DNA from: Bacteroidota bacterium
GTDB lineage: Bacteria; Bacteroidota; Bacteroidia; B-17B0; Aurantibacillaceae
Direction: 5' to 3'
NCBI GenBank assembly: GCA_021156365.1
Contig: JAJNDK010000007.1
Coordinates: 1 to 64,000, forward strand
DNA: 64,000 nucleotides
A program made the position numbers and the translations under genes. Each line of letters begins with the position of its first letter. The stretch's first letter is position 1. The notes under the pieces are model-generated. The model searched no databases and was not told the DNA's origin. It saw only the letters and a list, made by a program, of their open reading frames with translations. Below, piece by piece: positions 6,935-13,604 of the stretch.

Positions 6935-7729
6935 ATGAACTTAAGCAGTAATTTAAAACTGTTACGCAAACGAAAAGGCCTCACGCAGGACGAAGCGGCA
7001 GAGCAGATGGGGATATCAAGGACCAAGGTAAATGCATACGAAAACGAGCATTCCGAGCCCACCATCGATAGCCTGATCATGCTGGCGACCTTCTACGGCA
7101 TCAATGTGGATACCCTCATTAAGACCGATCTGTCGCGCCTGTCCGAAAAACAGCTGGAAGAGGTCGAAAACGGCTATGATTCCTATATCAGCGGCTCCAA
7201 ATTGCGTGTACTGACCTCCACCGTGGACAATGACGACAATGAGAACATCGAGCTGGTGCCTGCCAAAGCCAAGGCCGGTTACACCGAAGGTTACAACGAT
7301 CCCGATTTTATCTCCAAACTGCCGACCTTTCAGCTGCCTTTTCTGTCGAAAGAACGTAAATACCGAACTTTTCAGCTGGACGGCGATTCCATGTACCCCA
7401 TCAAGGACAAATCCTATGTGATTGGGGAATTTGTGCAGAACTGGATCGATATCAAAGACGGCAATGCCTACGTGATCCTCACTTCCGATGATGGTATTGT
7501 GTTCAAGGTCGTTTTCAATAATATCAAGAAAGACAAAACCCTGCTGATGCACTCGCTCAATCCCCTATACAAGGATTACGAGATAAAGATCAACCAGGTA
7601 AAAGAAATATGGAAATTTGTGAGCTATTTCAGCCATGAGCTGCCGGACGTAAATAACAACCGAAGTGAATTGCTGACAGCCATTAAAGACCTCGAAGAAA
7701 AGATCAACGAGCTGAAAGTGACGCTGTAA
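6935..7729 (+). CDS. XRE-family regulator with S24 (LexA/CI-like) domain
   Basis: A 264-residue protein with an N-terminal helix-turn-helix (about 5-60: LRKRKGLTQDEAAEQMGISRTKVNAYENE) and a C-terminal S24 peptidase-like domain. Catalytic-type residues are in place: Ser152 in LDGDSMYP and Lys191 in GIVFKVVF; an Ala-Gly pair (114-115, KAKAGY) sits where LexA/CI proteins cleave themselves. It may therefore be a repressor inactivated by autoproteolysis, or a Bacteroidota variant that only dimerises through this domain. A C-terminal coiled-coil-like tail (LTAIKDLEEKINELKVTL) is extra. There is no prophage around it. A tandem TGATCA operator candidate lies upstream. Confidence 0.88.
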   Translation: MNLSSNLKLLRKRKGLTQDEAAEQMGISRTKVNAYENEHSEPTIDSLIMLATFYGINVDTLIKTDLSRLSEKQLEEVENGYDSYISGSKLRVLTSTVDNDDNENIELVPAKAKAGYTEGYNDPDFISKLPTFQLPFLSKERKYRTFQLDGDSMYPIKDKSYVIGEFVQNWIDIKDGNAYVILTSDDGIVFKVVFNNIKKDKTLLMHSLNPLYKDYEIKINQVKEIWKFVSYFSHELPDVNNNRSELLTAIKDLEEKINELKVTL

Positions 7730-7803
7730 AAGGCAGTTTTGAGAAATTTTATCTTTCTTTTTTATAGAATTGGAAAAATTGTTACATTTGCAGGCTCCAA
7801 AAT

Positions 7804-7878
7804 GGTAGATGTAGCTCAGGTGGTTAGAGCACCAGATTGTGATTCTGGGGGTCGTGGGTTCGAGTCCCATCATTTACC
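7804..7878 (+). tRNA. tRNA-His (anticodon GTG)
   Basis: Acceptor stem GTAGATG (7805-7811) pairs with CATTTAC (7871-7877). G at 7804 faces C73 at 7878, the G-1:C73 pair specific for tRNA-His. Anticodon stem CCAGA/TCTGG encloses loop TTGTGAT with anticodon GTG (7839-7841). The T arm GTGGG-TTCGAGT-CCCAT is complete. CCA is not encoded. A -7 box TACATTTG lies upstream at 7783-7790. A terminator follows directly, and the last 20 bases are duplicated 369 bases downstream. Confidence 0.96.
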
Positions 7879-7881
7879 CTT
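7859..7881 (+). repeat. Direct repeat, left copy (within tRNA-His)
   Basis: 23-bp copy inside the functional tRNA: T-loop, T-stem 3' strand and acceptor 3' strand plus three trailing bases. Identical to 8228-8250. Confidence 0.9.
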
Positions 7882-7912
7882 AAAGGCTCTTCATAATTGA
7901 AGAGCCTTTTTT
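7882..7912 (+). terminator. Terminator after tRNA-His
   Basis: Hairpin AAAGGCTCTTCA / TGAAGAGCCTTT (7882-7893, 7898-7909) with a 4-base loop followed by a T run. It begins one base after the tRNA-derived repeat, so it belongs to the inserted unit. Confidence 0.85.
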
Positions 7913-7919
7913 GTTTTTA

Positions 7920-8205
7920 ATGTATTCTGTATATATACTTTATTCGGAGAAACTGAATATTTTTTACAAAGGTCATACAAATGACATTCAGGCGAGATTG
8001 AGCCGGCATAATAATGGCCAGGAGGATTTTACCTCTAAAGGAGTTCCATGGGTTTTAATAACCAACGAAAGCGGAAGCTTATCAATTGGAATTGAAACTG
8101 AAAAATTTATCTAAAGAGCGAACGATAAGGTTTATCCTTAAGTTCCGGGAAGGAGTCGTGGGCGCCGACGAATTGTTGCGATTGCAACAATTGTCAACAT
8201 GCTGA
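7920..8205 (+). pseudogene. GIY-YIG nuclease gene, frameshifted
   Basis: From ATG 7920 the frame reads MYSVYILYSEKLNIFYKGHT, the GIY-YIG motif pair (VYI...YKG) of small Bacteroidota GIY-YIG proteins, with the catalytic-type Arg in ARLSRHNNG, then stops after 64 codons at 8112-8114. The expected C-terminal half, including the Glu of ELKLKNLSKERTIRFILKF, is present in another frame from 8089 to TGA 8203-8205. Removing one G of the GG at 8088-8089 joins the two into a normal-length protein of about 94 residues. So this is a recently broken gene or an assembly error. It is the only gene in the element bounded by the duplicated tRNA-His 3' end. Confidence 0.8.
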
Positions 8206-8227
8206 CAAAGCTCTGCTTTCGTCAACA

Positions 8228-8250
8228 TTCGAGTCCCATCATTTACCCTT
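8228..8250 (+). repeat. Direct repeat, right copy (tRNA-His 3' end remnant)
   Basis: Exact 23-bp copy of 7859-7881 without the rest of a tRNA. Just before it, GACAAAGC TCT GCTTTCGTC (8203-8222 region) can form a small hairpin. Confidence 0.9.
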
Positions 8251-8257
8251 CAAATTG

Positions 8258-8287
8258 ATCCCTTCAGTGAAAGCTGAGGGGATTTTT
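8258..8287 (+). terminator. Terminator, probably the ancestral tRNA-His terminator
   Basis: ATCCCTTCAG (8258-8267), loop TGAAAG, CTGAGGGGAT (8274-8283), then a T run. From here to 8530 I see no gene; the stretch holds two copies of AACCTTTTGGT (8393-8403, 8421-8431) and a -7 box for the next gene. Confidence 0.75.
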
Positions 8288-8455
8288 CTGTTTATAGATC
8301 TTCCGGGTATGTTCCTGATGCCCGCTTTGTTTTTTTAATTTTCTTATTCAATGAATAAAAGTTCATTTGTCGGTAGCATTGCTACAATGCGTAACCTTTT
8401 GGTAAAACAGATAAAACCAGAACCTTTTGGTGCAACAATTTTTTTCTCTAGCCCG

Positions 8456-8463
8456 TAACTTTG
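8456..8463 (+). promoter_or_regulatory. -7 box for the S41 protease gene
   Basis: TAACTTTG matches TAnnTTTG. The nearest TTTG upstream (8426-8429, inside the second AACCTTTTGGT repeat) is 26 bases away, a little further than usual. A 5' leader of about 60 bases would precede ATG 8531. Confidence 0.45.
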
Positions 8464-8530
8464 GAGAAATTTGTCGTTATACTAAATAATTTTCAAAACC
8501 TTGTAACAAGCATAAACCACATAAAAGCAT

Positions 8531-9970
8531 ATGATAAAGTATACAATTTTATTTATTTCCTTATTTTTATTGACAGGCTTTGCATACGGACAAACCTGTG
8601 ATTGTGCAAAGAACTTCGAATGGGTAAAAAAGACCTTTGAGGAAAATGATGCAGGATTCCAATATGTTATTGATATCAAAGGAAAAGCAGCCTATGACAA
8701 TCACAATAAAATTTTCCTGAAAAAAGTAAATAGCATTAAAACATCAGAAGAGTGCACACAAACACTTTATAGCTGGCTGCGTTTTTTCCGGGCAGGACAT
8801 ATTGCTATCAGGAGATCAGGAAATGATAATAGCACTCCTCAACAAACAGCCAAGCCAAAACCGGTTGAGAAATGGGAAACACTGAATGTGGATGTTCCAG
8901 GCTTTGAAAAATACCTGGATTCGAAGAAAGAACCGGATTTTGAGGGCATTTGGGAAACAAAGCCTTATAAAATAGGAATTAAAAAAAGCGGGGATTCTTA
9001 CCTTGGATTTATTATCGAAACAAGCGCAGAGGGCTGGAAACCGGGACAGGTAAAATTGAAATTCACCGACCAAAAAGGAACGTTCTACCTAAGGGACAGA
9101 ACGGGAGAAGAGTTTGACAATATAGAAGCGATCGGGAGGAATTACCTGCAGTTGGGAAGATTTACCTTAAAGAGACTAAGCCCGGCATTTGAAACAGAAA
9201 AACCGATTGAATCATTCTTCAGATCGATGGCGGCTGAAGAACCCTATTTTGAAAAGCTAAATGAAACAACTGTATTATTGAGGATCCCGTCTTTTGACGG
9301 TTCTCAGAAAGAATATATTGACAGTGTTATCCTGGCCAATGAAGCTAAAATATGTAAAACAGAGAATCTGATCATCGACCTGAGAAACAATGGCGGTGGA
9401 AGCGATGATAGTTACAGTGAACTTATACCTTTTATTTATACCAACCCGATACGGGAAGACGGCGTTGAGTTCTTATCGACCAAACTAAACAATCAACGTA
9501 TGCTGGATTTCATTACTAAGCCGGAATATGAAATGGATGAGGGAACAAAAAAATGGGCAAAGACTTCTTATGATAGCCTGGAAAAACACTTAGGTGAGTT
9601 TGTGAACCTGGAATCCACCCGGGTAAGCACAGAAGAGTATGATACGATATATCCGTATCCGAAAAACGTAGGCATACTTATTAACGGGGCCAATGGCAGC
9701 ACAACCGAGCAATTCCTGCTGGCAGCCAAACAAAGTAAAAAAGTAAAGCTCTTTGGTACGAGTACATTCGGGTCTTTGGACATATCAAACATGAATTTCG
9801 TGAAATCACCCTGTGGTGAATTTGACCTGGGCTATTGTTTATCGAAAAGCTTCAGGATCCCGGATATGACAATTGACGGTAAAGGTATACAGCCCGACTT
9901 TTACCTGGGCGATGAGATCCGGGACTATGAATGGATCGACTATGTGACTAAAATCCTGAACCAAAAGTAA
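8531..9970 (+). CDS. Secreted S41-family peptidase
   Basis: A 479-residue protein with a signal peptide (MIKYTILFISLFLLTGFAYGQ). Residues about 20-100 form a Cys-containing N-terminal helical region. The C-terminal half is the S41 (tail-specific/C-terminal processing) protease fold: LIIDLRNNGGGSDDSY (about 280-295), then VGILINGANGSTTEQFLLAA holding the nucleophile Ser, and KLFGTSTFGSLD, where the general-base Lys is expected but a Ser/Leu context is seen. No PDZ domain is obvious. It probably acts in the periplasm on unknown substrates, and activity is uncertain because the Lys position is not convincing. Confidence 0.82.
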   Translation: MIKYTILFISLFLLTGFAYGQTCDCAKNFEWVKKTFEENDAGFQYVIDIKGKAAYDNHNKIFLKKVNSIKTSEECTQTLYSWLRFFRAGHIAIRRSGNDNSTPQQTAKPKPVEKWETLNVDVPGFEKYLDSKKEPDFEGIWETKPYKIGIKKSGDSYLGFIIETSAEGWKPGQVKLKFTDQKGTFYLRDRTGEEFDNIEAIGRNYLQLGRFTLKRLSPAFETEKPIESFFRSMAAEEPYFEKLNETTVLLRIPSFDGSQKEYIDSVILANEAKICKTENLIIDLRNNGGGSDDSYSELIPFIYTNPIREDGVEFLSTKLNNQRMLDFITKPEYEMDEGTKKWAKTSYDSLEKHLGEFVNLESTRVSTEEYDTIYPYPKNVGILINGANGSTTEQFLLAAKQSKKVKLFGTSTFGSLDISNMNFVKSPCGEFDLGYCLSKSFRIPDMTIDGKGIQPDFYLGDEIRDYEWIDYVTKILNQK

Positions 9971-10018
9971 AGCCAGCCGGATCTGGAACAGCAGAGCTCT
10001 GTTTTAAACAACTTGCTG

Positions 10019-10438
10019 TTATTTTGATGCTGTGGGCGCTTTTTTCAGTCTGCCCCATGCAATAAATGCAGCTAATGCTATGCAGAATATGTTCATTCCG
10101 ATCACTGATGCCTCTCCTCTTGAAAGATGGAATACGGTTGCAGCGATCATAAGGGCAATAACACCAATAGAGGCCACAGTTGTTAGTTTCGGCTGAATAC
10201 GAAGTAAAGCCGGAAGGATCAGGCCCAACGCTCCTAACAGATCTATTACACCAAGAGCTCTTACAAGCACTGAAGGGATCTCTCCTGTCCAGGGCATTAG
10301 TTGGGATATTTTTTCAGTAGGCATGAATTTCATAATCGCTCCCATCAGGAGAAAGAGCGCTAAAATTACCTGTGCAATCCATAAACTGATATGCATTGTT
10401 CTGATAGCTGTAGAGAAAGATTTTTGTGGACCTGTCAT
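10019..10438 (-). CDS. DoxX-family membrane protein
   Basis: A 139-residue protein with four hydrophobic segments, beginning TMHISLWIAQVILALFLLMGAIMKF and including the GALGLILPALL turn typical of DoxX/DoxX-like proteins. The start at 10438 (MTGPQKSF) leaves a normal N-terminus; the longer frame upstream has no suitable ATG close by. The gene is divergent from an HxlR regulator with 111 bases between them containing two palindromes, and a -7 box TACTTTTG (minus strand, 10468-10461). This is the common arrangement of an HxlR-controlled redox or quinone-stress DoxX gene. Confidence 0.82.
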   Translation of the reverse strand: MTGPQKSFSTAIRTMHISLWIAQVILALFLLMGAIMKFMPTEKISQLMPWTGEIPSVLVRALGVIDLLGALGLILPALLRIQPKLTTVASIGVIALMIAATVFHLSRGEASVIGMNIFCIALAAFIAWGRLKKAPTASK

Positions 10439-10479
10439 AAGTAGTATTTTGTTGATGAAACAAAAGTAGGTACATTTAC

Positions 10480-10492
10480 TATCCAATGGATA
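10480..10492. promoter_or_regulatory. Palindromic operator 1, doxX side
   Basis: TATCCAATGGATA is a 13-bp palindrome with a central base, about 11 bases upstream of the doxX -7 box, overlapping the region where its -33 element should be. Shares half-sites TATCC/GGATA with operator 2. Confidence 0.6.
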
Positions 10493-10502
10493 TTACTTTC
10501 CC

Positions 10503-10522
10503 TTTGGATAGCGCTATCCAAA
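10503..10522. promoter_or_regulatory. Palindromic operator 2
   Basis: TTTGGATAGCGCTATCCAAA, a perfect 20-bp palindrome 27 bases before the HxlR start. With operator 1 it uses the same half-site (GGATA/TATCC); the centres are about 26 bases apart. Best explained as binding sites of the adjacent HxlR-family dimer. Confidence 0.7.
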
Positions 10523-10549
10523 AAGGTAGTATCGTAAACTAAAAAAAGA

Positions 10550-10888
10550 ATGCTGACTAAAGGAGGTTGCCCAAAAACTGCTCTTTCCATCAAAGATGCT
10601 TTGGAAGCATTGGAAGGCAGGTGGAAATTATTGATACTGTTTTCGCTGTCGGCAGAAAACAAACGCTTTAAACAGATATCAAAAGAGGTTCCCGGTATCA
10701 CGGATAAAACCTTATCCAAAGAGTTGAAAAGCCTGGAAGCAAACAAACTCATAAAACGGGATGTATATAATACGTTCCCTCCGACTGTAGAATATTCCAT
10801 TACATCACACGGTAAATCTCTGGAGAAAGTGATGGAAGAATTGCATTACTGGGGTTTGTTGCATCGCAAAAAGATAATCGGAAAATAA
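10550..10888 (+). CDS. HxlR-family transcriptional regulator
   Basis: A 112-residue winged-helix protein. The core GRWKLLILFSLSAENKRFKQISKEVPGITDKTLSKELKSLE is the HxlR signature. A conserved N-terminal Cys (Cys7, in KGGCPKTALS) matches the redox-sensing Cys position of YodB/HypR-type members, so a thiol-based switch is plausible. Divergent from a doxX-like gene; two palindromes with common half-sites lie between them. It probably represses doxX and itself. Confidence 0.9.
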   Translation: MLTKGGCPKTALSIKDALEALEGRWKLLILFSLSAENKRFKQISKEVPGITDKTLSKELKSLEANKLIKRDVYNTFPPTVEYSITSHGKSLEKVMEELHYWGLLHRKKIIGK

Positions 10889-10973
10889 TCCGGATAATCG
10901 GAGTCTTAAAAACGATCTGTATATCATACAATTTTTGCAGTCGTTTCACGTTAAGCAACAAAAAATAATATTC

Positions 10974-12188
10974 ATGCACTTAAAAACGTTCCTGTACACT
11001 TGTCTTTTTTCTGTATTGTTTTTGCCTTCACGGGCCCAGCTCGAGTACCTTGTTACAGTCGATCCTTCTGATATCAGCTTTGTGAAGATCGATACTATTC
11101 CAACAGTGGCATGGATCACGCTGATGCCTGCTTCTTATGACCAGGAACACCAACGGTATATTTTTCGCGGTGCAGATAGTAATTTCAACTGGAAATTATA
11201 TACCCTCGATGCCCCGACGGGAGCCGTACTGCACGATCCTGTTTTTCCCGGAACGCTTGATCCGGGAGACAACATTTTGTACCCACAATATTCGGATTCA
11301 CTGGATCATTTACTGGGAGTGTATTGGGATAATTCTGCCGGTGTTGCTATTTTCGGTACAATTGACCTTGCTTCCGGGGCATTCTTCGGCCTGGATAGTA
11401 TTCATGGTATGACTTCCATTCTGGAATCGACCTATGATAATAATGCAAACCGTTATTTTCTCAGGGTCGCGGATGCCAATGGTATATATCAGCTTTTGTC
11501 TATTGATGCCTCAAGCGGCACTATTGTTTCGTCTGTTGCCTGTTCAATGCCTCCGAATGGATTTTTTCACGGGATGTGTTTCAGTAATTCACTGAATAAG
11601 CTTTTTGCGTTGCATTGGGACCCGGTTTCGCAAACCATCAGCCTTACGGTGGTTGATCCGCTGACCGGCATCATGAATGATCTTGCAGTTATACCGAATA
11701 TGTATGGAGTTGAAAGTTCTTTTACCACTTTTGATGAGCTTAATAAGCGATATACTGTGAAAGGTGTTGACAATGCCGGCACTCGTACCGTTTATACACT
11801 GGATGCCCTTACGGGTGCAATTGTATACAATCCGCTTTTTCCGGGTAGTGAGAACATTATCCTGCCCTGTGTTGACCGGTCAAGTGGTATTATGTATGCA
11901 TTACACTGGGAGGAACAGGCTATGCTTCTTCCGGAACCGACAGGAACTGGTATCCGAAGTTTGTTCCCTAACCCCTGCCATGACAGAACAAGCCTGATTT
12001 TAGACAAGGCGTATCGGGAAGTACAGGTATTTTTATATACCTCTTCAGGACAATTGCTGAAACAAATAAAAGGGACCGACTGCACCGAAATTAGTATACC
12101 TGTTGAAGATCTAAAGCCTGGCTTGTACGTTGTTTCTGTGTTTGGCGATCATGCGCAGTGTGGGATGATTAAAATGATCGTGGAATAG
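10974..12188 (+). CDS. Secreted repeat protein with T9SS sorting domain
   Basis: A 404-residue protein with a signal peptide (MHLKTFLYTCLFSVLFLPSRAQ). The body has about six imperfect repeats of roughly 50 residues with TLDA.TGA.../SID.SSG. and LHW...., suggesting a beta-propeller. The C-terminus (FPNPCHDRTSLIL...VFLYTSSGQLLKQI...LKPGLYVVSVFG) is a type A T9SS sorting domain, so it should cross the outer membrane by T9SS and be attached or released. ATG 10974 is chosen for the signal peptide. The ligand or activity is unknown. Confidence 0.8.
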   Translation: MHLKTFLYTCLFSVLFLPSRAQLEYLVTVDPSDISFVKIDTIPTVAWITLMPASYDQEHQRYIFRGADSNFNWKLYTLDAPTGAVLHDPVFPGTLDPGDNILYPQYSDSLDHLLGVYWDNSAGVAIFGTIDLASGAFFGLDSIHGMTSILESTYDNNANRYFLRVADANGIYQLLSIDASSGTIVSSVACSMPPNGFFHGMCFSNSLNKLFALHWDPVSQTISLTVVDPLTGIMNDLAVIPNMYGVESSFTTFDELNKRYTVKGVDNAGTRTVYTLDALTGAIVYNPLFPGSENIILPCVDRSSGIMYALHWEEQAMLLPEPTGTGIRSLFPNPCHDRTSLILDKAYREVQVFLYTSSGQLLKQIKGTDCTEISIPVEDLKPGLYVVSVFGDHAQCGMIKMIVE

Positions 12189-12269
12189 TCTTCATAAACT
12201 GTTCACAAAGCATTCCGGTCCCGAAAATCAGCTCCCGATTTTTAGTTATTTTTGAGGCAAAATAGATGT

Positions 12270-13535
12270 ATGCTGGTTTTCAAATTCGGTGGGGCTTCGG
12301 TAAAGGATGCAGATGCAGTGAAAAATGTAGCTGCGATCCTGCAGCGTTACAAAAGACAAAAAGTGATCGTGGTGATCTCAGCAATGGGAAAAACCACCAA
12401 TGCGCTGGAGCAATTGTCAAAAGCATTCTTTTATAAAAAAGAAGATCCGCACGGGATACTGGAAGCGATAAAAAAATATCATTTCGATATTGTAGAGCAG
12501 CTGTTCCCTGATAAAACCCATCCTTTCTACAACGAGCTGGAAAATACATTCGTAGAATTGCTCTGGGCGATAGAAGACGAGCCTACGCACGGCTTCAACC
12601 ACGAATACGACCAGATCGTGAGTATGGGCGAACTGATCTCCACAAAAATTGTTTCCGCTTATCTCAACTTCGCCGGCATTGCCAACGAATGGGTGGACAG
12701 CCGCGGCGTTATCCAGACAGACAATACCTACCGCGAAGGGAAGATCGATTTTGAGCTCACACAATCATTGGTGACAAACGACTTATTGCCGAAGTTCAAC
12801 AGCTCGGATATCCTGATCACACAAGGGTTCTTAGGTGGTACTTCCGAAAATTTCACCACTACATTAGGAAGAGAAGGATCGGATTACACAGCCGCCGTGC
12901 TTGCTTATTGCGCCGGTGCGGAAAGCGTTACGATCTGGAAAGATGTACCGGGGGTGCTGAACGCCGATCCCAAGTGGTTCGACAATACAGTAAAGATCAA
13001 CGAGCTTACTTACCAGGATGCCATTGAGCTTACCTATTACGGAGCTACCGTGATCCACCCGAAAACCATCAAGCCGCTGCAGAACAAAAATATCCCGCTT
13101 TATGTACGTTCCTTCCTGAAACCCGAAGAGGAAGGTACGGTAGTGAAAGATTCCAAGAAAAAATTACCGATCGCTTCTTTCATTTTCAAAGTGAACCAGG
13201 TACTCATCTCTATTCAGCCGAAAGATTTTTCCTTTATAGCAGAAGATAATATGAGTGCGATCTTCCAGGTGTTTTTCCGGCATGGAGTAAAGATCCATAT
13301 GATGCAGCTTTCCGCCATCAATTTCTCCCTGTGTACGGATAATGATGAAGAAAAAATAGCAGGAGTACTCAAAGAGCTGCAGGATGAATACCGTGTTTTA
13401 TACAACGAGGATGTGGAGCTCTGCACCATCCGTTATTACGATCAAAGTACCATCGACAGGGTATCGATCAACAAACAGGTACTGCTGGAACAAAAAAGCC
13501 GGTATACAGCTCAGTTGGTGTTGAAATCTCTATGA
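12270..13535 (+). CDS. lysC: Aspartate kinase
   Basis: A 421-residue monofunctional aspartokinase that phosphorylates aspartate, the first step to lysine, threonine and methionine. The N-terminal kinase domain starts with KFGG (residues 4-7) and includes the TTLGREGSDYTAA motif near residue 205; the C-terminal part (about 300-421) corresponds to two ACT domains for feedback control. No homoserine dehydrogenase domain follows. A -7 box TATTTTTG (12247-12254) lies 15 bases upstream of ATG 12270. The next gene is unrelated, so it stands alone. Confidence 0.92.
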   Translation: MLVFKFGGASVKDADAVKNVAAILQRYKRQKVIVVISAMGKTTNALEQLSKAFFYKKEDPHGILEAIKKYHFDIVEQLFPDKTHPFYNELENTFVELLWAIEDEPTHGFNHEYDQIVSMGELISTKIVSAYLNFAGIANEWVDSRGVIQTDNTYREGKIDFELTQSLVTNDLLPKFNSSDILITQGFLGGTSENFTTTLGREGSDYTAAVLAYCAGAESVTIWKDVPGVLNADPKWFDNTVKINELTYQDAIELTYYGATVIHPKTIKPLQNKNIPLYVRSFLKPEEEGTVVKDSKKKLPIASFIFKVNQVLISIQPKDFSFIAEDNMSAIFQVFFRHGVKIHMMQLSAINFSLCTDNDEEKIAGVLKELQDEYRVLYNEDVELCTIRYYDQSTIDRVSINKQVLLEQKSRYTAQLVLKSL

Positions 13536-13604
13536 TTAATCATGTAGTGGCAGGCACAAATTTTGTTGTATCTTTGATTTGTATTAATTCACTACCTGAA
13601 TTCT

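Larger units (their letters stand above)
7859..8250 (+). mobile_element. Small GIY-YIG element inserted at the 3' end of tRNA-His
   Basis: The 23-bp sequence TTCGAGTCCCATCATTTACCCTT, covering the T-loop to 3' end of tRNA-His (7859-7881), is repeated exactly at 8228-8250. The 369-base unit between the repeat starts holds a terminator and one ORF, a GIY-YIG nuclease gene. This is the layout of an element that entered a tRNA 3' end and rebuilt it, but without an integrase; the nuclease would be the only candidate mobility gene. Beyond the second repeat a second terminator (8258-8287) probably represents the original tRNA terminator. Confidence 0.6.

Noticed and set aside
7016-7552. 178-codon minus-strand ORF inside the S24 regulator
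   Set aside because: Shadow of the real gene; the plus-strand protein has complete motifs.
6935-7729. Prophage marker (S24 repressor)
   Set aside because: No phage structural, integrase or lysis genes nearby; such regulators are ordinary in Bacteroidota.
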